DNA from: Roseiarcus sp031367195
GTDB lineage: Bacteria > Pseudomonadota > Alphaproteobacteria > Rhizobiales > Beijerinckiaceae
Direction: 5' to 3'
Assembly: GCA_031367195.1 (NCBI GenBank)
Contig: JANLPL010000218.1
Location: forward strand, 1-7,454
Length of the DNA: 7,454 bases
The position numbers and the translations under genes were made by a program. The notes beneath the pieces were generated by a model that ran no database searches, was not told the DNA's origin, and saw only the letters and a list, made by a program, of their open reading frames with translations. Position 1 is the stretch's first letter. Every line of letters begins with the position of its first letter. Below, in pieces: positions 7,160-7,454 of the stretch.

Positions 7160-7330
7160 TCAATTCACTTGGAGGGTGGGCGGATCGCGCAGGACGGCGT
7201 TTGCGAAGTTGACGCGCTTTCGCATGACGGCGACGATAGCGAGCTTGTGGGTTTTTCCGTCGGCTCTCAGCCTGTCTTAGAAAGCCTTGGCGGTCTCAAA
7301 TTTGAAGTGCGACACCCGGCCTCTGAATTT
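7160..7330 (-). pseudogene. IS110-family-like transposase, decayed C-terminal fragment
   Basis: On the minus strand the frame ending at TGA 7160-7162 reads DRLRADGKTHKLAIVAVMRK and then RVNFANAVLRDPP. This resembles the C-terminal tail of IS110/IS116/IS902-type transposases (pattern: aromatic-YDRL-A-GK-hK-A--AVMRKL---NA-LRD). An in-frame TAA at 7277-7279 sits exactly where a tyrosine codon is expected (AF*DRL), so one base change has broken the frame. Upstream residues (GYTMKFRGRVSHFKFETAKAF) stay open but are less convincing for the family, and the homology boundary near 7330 is only approximate. No ends or target repeats could be identified. The fragment lies 41 nt beyond the phosphatase stop on the opposite strand, so it is unlikely to affect that operon. 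Family call is moderate; the broken state is direct from sequence. Confidence 0.55.
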
Positions 7331-7454
7331 CATTGTATACCCTGAGTCCTTGATCACCCGGGAAAGCGCTTGCCAATTGTCGGTTTTTGGATTCGATTTT
7401 GCGGATGATTGGTGGCGGGTTTCTTACGGCGCGGGAGCGGGCGGAACTGACCGC
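7331..7454. other. Right-edge region with no assignable gene
   Basis: This stretch is less GC-rich than the operons (runs such as GTTTTTGGATTCGATTTTG on the plus strand). A minus-strand frame is open from the window edge (7454) down to a TGA at 7296-7298, about 52 codons, including RKIESKNRQLASAFPGDQG. I do not recognise it and it has no visible start inside the window. It may be the flank of the decayed transposon next to it or the tail of a gene beginning outside. No RNA gene or clear repeat is seen. Confidence 0.3.

Noticed and set aside
7119..7160. Terminator after the phosphatase
   Set aside because: I looked for a stem followed by a T-run after 7118 and found no convincing inverted repeat.
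6818..7345. Plus-strand frame overlapping the phosphatase 3' half and running past it
   Set aside because: Within 6818-7118 it is an out-of-frame shadow of the phosphatase. Beyond that it is the opposite strand of the IS110-like fragment. It shows no domain or ribosome binding site.

Overview
The window is high-GC, densely coding DNA with strong shadow frames opposite the real genes. Codon use and gene content (an Mla-type transporter with a STAS-permease fusion and an MCE-auxiliary fusion, plus IS1595- and IS110-like remnants) suggest an alphaproteobacterium, most likely of the Hyphomicrobiales (Rhizobiales). That placement is inference from protein style; there is no rRNA or other marker gene here.

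Layout. (1) Positions 1 to about 315 hold the 3' end of an IS1595-family transposase, entering from beyond the left edge. (2) About 320-1214 (+) is a broken gene of the family usually annotated 'heme-binding protein' (FABP/nitrobindin-like). It lacks its N-terminal part, apparently removed by the IS, and carries a +1 frameshift at a six-G run (844-849). (3) 1215-1346 is a convergent intergenic gap with one weak hairpin. (4) 4333 down to 1347 (-) is a compact three-gene lipid-transport operon: a STAS-MlaE permease, an MlaF ATPase, and an MlaD-type MCE protein fused to a PqiC/ABC_trans_aux domain. (5) 4334-4467 is the divergent control region. (6) 4468-7118 (+) is a second tight operon: a class I aldolase-like TIM barrel, a PfkB-family sugar kinase and a histidine phosphatase, separated by 3 nt and then overlapping by 4 nt (ATGA). 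(7) 7160 to about 7330 (-) is a decayed C-terminal piece of what looks like an IS110-family transposase, with an in-frame TAA. The last ~125 nt hold nothing I can name.

How the genes work together. The minus-strand operon encodes the inner-membrane part of a phospholipid/hydrophobic-molecule transporter (Mla/MCE type), with MlaB-like and PqiC-like functions fused onto the permease and MCE subunits; no MlaA or MlaC is present. The plus-strand operon has the logic of a small sugar-phosphate module: a kinase makes a phosphosugar, an aldolase cleaves or forms a C-C bond, and a phosphatase removes phosphate. The aldolase-kinase pairing resembles LacD/LacC in broad family terms, but there is no sugar transporter or regulator beside it and the substrate cannot be read from sequence. 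This module is the best candidate here for undescribed biochemistry. The remnants at both ends suggest the two intact operons sit between sites of past transposition.
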